From positions 25,796,505 to 25,860,504 of the forward strand of contig OZ029917.1 in assembly GCA_964023275.1 (NCBI GenBank): 64,000 nt of DNA, written 5' to 3'. Shown piece by piece: positions 62,842-64,000 of this stretch. The stretch comes from Norana najaformis. Taxonomy: Eukaryota > Annelida > Clitellata > Crassiclitellata > Hormogastridae. Numbering within the stretch: the stretch's first letter is position 1; each line of letters begins with the position of its first letter. The position numbers were made by a program, and so were the translations under genes. A model generated the notes under the pieces. The model ran no database searches and was not told where the DNA came from. It saw nothing but the letters and a program-made list of their open reading frames with translations.

Positions 62842-64000
62842 GTAAGCTCGCTTGTTTATTAATAGGAACATTAAAATCTTGCTATAGTCAACAGTATATT
62901 GGAGAATACTCCTGTGGCAGGTCTCATTATAGCTGTTTGGAAGTAAATCAGCCTTTCGTGACTTGAGTTGTTAGTTTTAGTTAAATGCAGCTTGAGTACC
63001 TATGTCCATATTGAGCGGGTACCCGTCACTCCGTCCTTGGATAAATACTGTCACCTTCCAACACATGTATTCAGGTGTGGACACCGATCAATATATTTGT
63101 TAGCAACGGCAAAATCACCTGTATAATTCTTAGATGCATTTATATTTGGTTGAATCAAAATGTGGCACTTTTGCAAAGATTTGCAACACTTGTTGTTTTA
63201 TGCCTTGTTTAATATTTTAGATGGTGCTGTTGTACTACAGTACTGTTAACAATCCCACCCTAAGTTACCAAAGATACTAAATGTAGAAAGATACTGTATA
63301 TAGTGCCAAAATTAAAAGTAGCAAGTTAATAAAGCTTAGTTTATAATTTATCGGTCTATTTTAATTAAGATAGAGAATTTCTTATGAATAATTTTAGAAT
63401 ATTCATTAACGCCATTGTCATTGAAGAAAAACTTATCAGCTGTATACCACCAATATCAACTGCAGAGAGTGTGAGTATGCCACAGTGATGATTGGCTCCA
63501 GCTGGATTTAAGCTCTACATCAGACAGATGAACTTACTGTAGCTGCAAATGCCCCTAGATGTGATAAAGGGACCAGACCTATGTTCAAGAGATTCACTAA
63601 GATAAATTTTGATAATTGTGTCCTCCACTGCTAGCCCGGCAAGGTACTGATTAATGTGTGGTAACTCCAGCCTGAGCTCAGCTGCTATATGTGCAGAGGC
63701 CATAACAGCTGTTGGCTGGTATCCCAGGCCATCGCGTGCTGGCTTACCACGCTTAAAAGTTATTTCTTGAAATGACTGGGTGTCGGTTATTGCATTCACG
63801 GCCTGGGTACCTGATGACAGGCCTATTCACAACCTGAAATTGATAATTCATTTGAGCCATGTTGCATGTAAGGAAATGTTTCCCTGTTGTCATGTTAGGA
63901 CTCTGCTGCAGTTTCAGCCACAGTATTCCACTTTGCATGTGATGAATGTGCCAGGGTTAGGAAAGATCAGTTGACCATGAATGGCTGCTATCCATGGTGC
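62842..64000. other. MTCH2 intron with an unassigned antisense ORF
   Basis: No further MTCH2 exon seen. On the minus strand 63515-63799 is open for 94 codons (start MNAITDTQSFQEITFKRGKP; then GLGYQPTAVMASAHIAAELR and YLAGLAVEDTIIKIYLSESL) with normal-looking amino-acid composition. I do not recognise it; it may be a retroelement ORF or gene fragment. Confidence 0.3.

Overview
This is a window of nuclear DNA from an animal, most likely a non-vertebrate. It is AT-rich, its genes are split by many GT-AG introns, and much of it is decayed transposon sequence (non-LTR retrotransposons, piggyBac-type DNA transposons, short non-autonomous elements, microsatellites). I cannot place the species from sequence alone. 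An intron-rich INTS5 argues against a vertebrate.

I recognise four conserved genes, all on the + strand, and rebuilt them exon by exon from protein similarity, splice sites and phase. (1) MAN1B1, ER mannosyl-oligosaccharide 1,2-alpha-mannosidase, 3071-12486. (2) INTS5, Integrator complex subunit 5, 14652-46988, with about 23 exons over 32 kb. (3) An Alpha-class-like glutathione S-transferase, 51396-54703, in six exons. (4) The first two coding exons of MTCH2 (mitochondrial carrier homologue 2), 58025-62841; the rest lies beyond the right edge. A broken piece of a CHCHD2/CHCHD10-like gene sits at 1806-1988.

Layout: 1-3000 is repeats plus the CHCHD2-like relic. 3-13.8 kb is MAN1B1, with a minus-strand LINE fragment in its last intron and a poly(A) signal at 13788. 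At 14 kb is a long (CT)n(AT)n microsatellite. 14.6-47 kb is INTS5, whose introns hold most of the transposons: an inverted-arm element (18.7-19.4 kb), a 986-bp TTAA-flanked piggyBac-type element (20.5-21.5 kb), several LINE fragments, and two 3.3-3.5 kb piggyBac copies in opposite orientation (34.0-37.6 and 39.0-42.3 kb) on either side of two INTS5 exons. 47-51.4 kb is an intergenic repeat field with pogo-like and TA-flanked MITEs. 51.4-54.8 kb is the GST gene. 55-64 kb is mostly LINE debris around and inside the first MTCH2 intron.

The four genes share no pathway (ER glycan trimming, snRNA 3'-end processing and transcription attenuation, glutathione conjugation, mitochondrial outer membrane), so this is an ordinary gene neighbourhood and not an operon. 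I found no RNA gene, CRISPR array or convincing new multi-gene system. The interest lies in the transposon architecture around INTS5 and a few unusual splice choices.
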